Virus record (IMG/VR): IMGVR_UViG_3300025128_000308
Coordinates: 1-25,166 of that record
From: a virus
Direction: 5' to 3' (one strand)
Length of the DNA stretch: 25,166 nucleotides
Below the pieces are notes generated by a model, which searched no databases, was not told where the DNA came from, and saw only the letters and a program-made list of their open reading frames with translations. Positions 23,976 to 25,166 of the stretch are shown here, one piece after another (positions within the stretch are counted from its first letter, which is position 1; every line of letters starts with the position of its first letter). A program made the translations under genes and the position numbers.

Positions 23976-24230
23976 CTAATCCGGCAATCCAAAAGGATCC
24001 CTGTCATCGCGTGGCGGCATCGTGCCCTCACGTTCCTTGGGTGGCATCATTACAACCCGTATCTCAAACTCGCCGGAATCATTCATCTGTCCCGTTGGCA
24101 AAGCATCAAAACTTAAATTATAACCGTCCTTGGAATTACCCTTCCAGGGAAACGCTACCCCAATCTTCGTCCAAAAACTTTTCCCGTCTTTGTTTGTCTT
24201 CACCGTATGTAGTTCGTATCTGTCCGCCAT
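23976..24230 (-). CDS. Conserved small phage protein (unknown function)
   Basis: This 84-residue protein starts MADRYELHTVKTNKDGKSFW. The pattern KDGKSFWTKIGVAFPWK, then GYNLSFDALPTG and EFEIRVVMMPPKE, is one I have seen in many alphaproteobacterial phage and plasmid proteins of unknown function. The predicted fold is a small beta barrel. An AAGGAGA site sits before the ATG. It overlaps the 3-prime end of the DUF6378 gene by 95 bases in another frame; the ribosome site and composition support this start. A single-strand DNA or nucleotide-binding role is only a guess. Confidence 0.7.
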   Translation of the reverse strand: MADRYELHTVKTNKDGKSFWTKIGVAFPWKGNSKDGYNLSFDALPTGQMNDSGEFEIRVVMMPPKEREGTMPPRDDRDPFGLPD

Positions 24231-24535
24231 CTTCTTTCTCCTTTATTAATTTCATAATTTCAAAACCTACTGCTGCGTAACCAGCAATATCGATCCAGCT
24301 ATCTTCATGCAGTGGATCATTCATCAGACGAGATATCTTCATCTGAATACAAATTAATACCCCCTGTAGAGCCGATACATCCATTTCAAGAAGGGGTGAC
24401 AAAAAAGCACTCAACCTTGCGTAATGACAAAAAAGCACTCAACCTTGCGTAATTATCTTGAGGCGAACCATAGGACTCCCTACGGTCCCTCACAGCCGCA
24501 TCAGCAGCAGCTAAACATTCAGAGGCAAGCGTCAT
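24136..24535 (-). CDS. DUF6378 family protein, split by duplication
   Basis: The corrected gene starts at 24535 (MTLASECLAAADAAVRDRRE), with AGGAG at 24544-24548 eight bases upstream, and encodes 123 residues. The motifs ESYGSPQDNYARLSAFL, ALQGVLICIQMKISRLMNDP and HEDSWIDIAGYAAVG match DUF6378, a common phage family of unknown biochemistry, possibly nucleotide-related. As written a 28-bp duplication (24397-24452) causes a stop soon after the first copy; the other frame resumes at 24438. Removing one copy joins them. It follows a palindrome-rich gap. Confidence 0.75.
24397..24452 (-). repeat. 28-bp exact tandem duplication in the DUF6378 gene
   Basis: Bases 24397-24424 are repeated identically at 24425-24452. 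The unit encodes part of YARLSAFLS. The length breaks the frame and separates the start codon from the body of the gene. Confidence 0.9.
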
Positions 24536-24565
24536 TGAAAAAACTCCTAAATATTTTTGTGTGTG

Positions 24566-24623
24566 CCCCCGTATATACGAAGGGGGGTGGGGCCCCCAAA
24601 GCCTCCTTTTGGCTAGAGGCCCC
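24566..24623. promoter_or_regulatory. Palindrome-rich GC region between early genes
   Basis: The 143-base gap 24536-24678 contains a perfect 10-bp palindrome, cgtatatacg (24570-24579), flanked by CCCCC and GGGGG runs that can form a hairpin. It also contains ggggcccc (24589-24596) and a ggggcc/ggcccc pair (24589-24594 and 24618-24623) enclosing an agcc/ggct stem. On the plus strand this last hairpin is followed by ggttttcctcactttttt, so it could terminate antisense transcription. It may also be an operator or leader upstream of DUF6378. I see no confident promoter boxes here. Confidence 0.4.
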
Positions 24624-24678
24624 GGTTTTCCTCACTTTTTTAAGGTAGCAACGATTTGTAAATATCCTTATCCTTGGT

Positions 24679-25124
24679 TTAGCCACTTGACACGCCCTCC
24701 TTTTTCAGCAGAAAACCGAGACTTTCAGGGGCTCCCTTCCTGTTGGCTCTACAGTCCATTAAGTAAGCTGTAGCTTGTGCCTTTATGTCTTCCCGGGGAA
24801 TTTCTGCTAGCACTTCTTGAGTTGCTTTAAAAGCTTTCTCATTAACCAACTTTAATTGTCCAGTTAAGCCATGCGCTTCCTTGCTATACCATTGAGCAAG
24901 AGAGTTCACCTCAACTAGCTCAACCTTACTCTTCTGGTTTTCCTGTTTACCCTGGTCGGCTTCTGGTTTTCCTGTTTACCCTGGTCGGCCTCTGGTATTT
25001 CTATTTCTGGTTGCTTTGGTAATTCACTTACATCAATCGGTGGTGGGTCCTCTTTCGTCATTACATCATGTAGATCATCAACCGTTAATCTTTCATCATA
25101 TATGACACGATGAACTGTGCCCAT
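24679..25124 (-). CDS. Hypothetical early protein, split by duplication
   Basis: As written two frames appear, 24915-25124 (starting MGTVHRVIYDERLTVDDLHD) and 24679-24909. A 29-bp exact duplication (24932-24989) separates them. With one copy removed they form one 138-residue protein: an acidic N-terminal half (residues 20-50, Pro/Glu/Asp-rich), the KSKVELVEVNSLAQWYSKEA junction and a helical C-terminus (NEKAFKATQEVLAEIPREDI, then RANRKGAPESLGFLLKKEGV). The frames match exactly after correction. I recognise no family. It is the first gene here and may be part of a longer early operon. Confidence 0.6.
24932..24989 (-). repeat. 29-bp exact tandem duplication in the first gene
   Basis: Bases 24932-24960 are repeated identically at 24961-24989. 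Twenty-nine bases shift the frame, giving a short nonsense end (PTRVNRKTRRVRLS) to the upstream frame. Removing one copy restores one reading frame. Confidence 0.9.
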
Positions 25125-25166
25125 TATGTGTTTCCATTTCTCATGGCTCCGATGACGGCTTACTAC

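Noticed and set aside
25141-25166. Possible end of an upstream gene (last residues SKPSSEP)
   Set aside because: Only eight codons are visible, and the frame of the next gene is also open to the window edge, so neither can be supported.
1-25166. Anti-phage defence, toxin-antitoxin or retron-type system
   Set aside because: The ribbon-helix-helix protein has no toxin-like partner beside it, and no nuclease-effector, reverse transcriptase or repeat array is visible.

Overview
This window is about 25 kb of a tailed-phage genome with a short-tailed, podovirus-type virion. Every credible gene lies on the minus strand, so the gene order reads from high coordinates to low. Genes are tightly packed, with ATGA, TAATG and TGATG stop/start overlaps, clear Shine-Dalgarno sites and AT-leaning composition. 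The module order is T7-like: terminase, portal, scaffold, capsid, tail tubes, three internal or ejected proteins, fibre, lysis. The family mix (DUF1064 nuclease, DUF6378, a DUF7220-like membrane protein, a Bbp19-like protein, a PF12236-type portal, an LPD38 protein) is what I associate with podoviruses of proteobacteria, often marine alphaproteobacteria. That host is inference. I saw no tRNA, IS element, CRISPR array, integrase, RNA polymerase or DNA polymerase.

Layout in transcription order. 25.1-21.6 kb holds early and replication genes: an unrecognised protein, DUF6378, a small conserved protein, a zinc ribbon, a ribbon-helix-helix regulator, a winged-helix replication initiator that may contain the origin, its partner, an unknown protein, a DUF1064 endonuclease and a small unknown protein. 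21.6-18.2 kb is packaging: small terminase-like protein, zinc-finger protein, large terminase, a T7 gp13-like protein and two small Gly/Arg-rich proteins. 18.3-13.8 kb is the head: portal, Bbp19-like protein, scaffold, two small proteins, then (after a 197-bp gap with a possible promoter) capsid and a decoration-like protein. A hairpin terminator candidate follows. 13.7-2.3 kb is the tail and internal core: tail tubes A and B, gp14-, gp15- and gp16-position proteins (the last with LPD38) and a 733-aa fibre with an internal repeat. 2.3-0 kb is the fibre-to-lysis segment: two small proteins, a secreted trypsin-like serine protease, an XhlA-like protein, a holin, a membrane coiled-coil protein and the first codons of another gene.

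The main quality issue is a set of seven back-to-back direct duplications (11, 72, 90, 97, 47, 28 and 29 bp), all between 10.5 and 25 kb. Five have lengths not divisible by three. Each of those splits a gene, and deleting exactly one copy restores one continuous reading frame. Two pairs carry one or two mismatches. The simplest reading is contig ends joined without merging their overlap. Tail tube B, the large terminase, the replication initiator, DUF6378 and the first gene should be read as intact genes damaged by assembly, not as pseudogenes.

The most interesting biology is the exported serine protease between fibre and lysis genes, the LPD38 protein in the gp16 position, and two 19-bp direct repeats plus palindrome and AT-rich tract inside the initiator gene, which resemble a lambda-style origin. 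No gap without a gene exceeds 300 bases; the largest are 14938-15134 and 24536-24678, both described.
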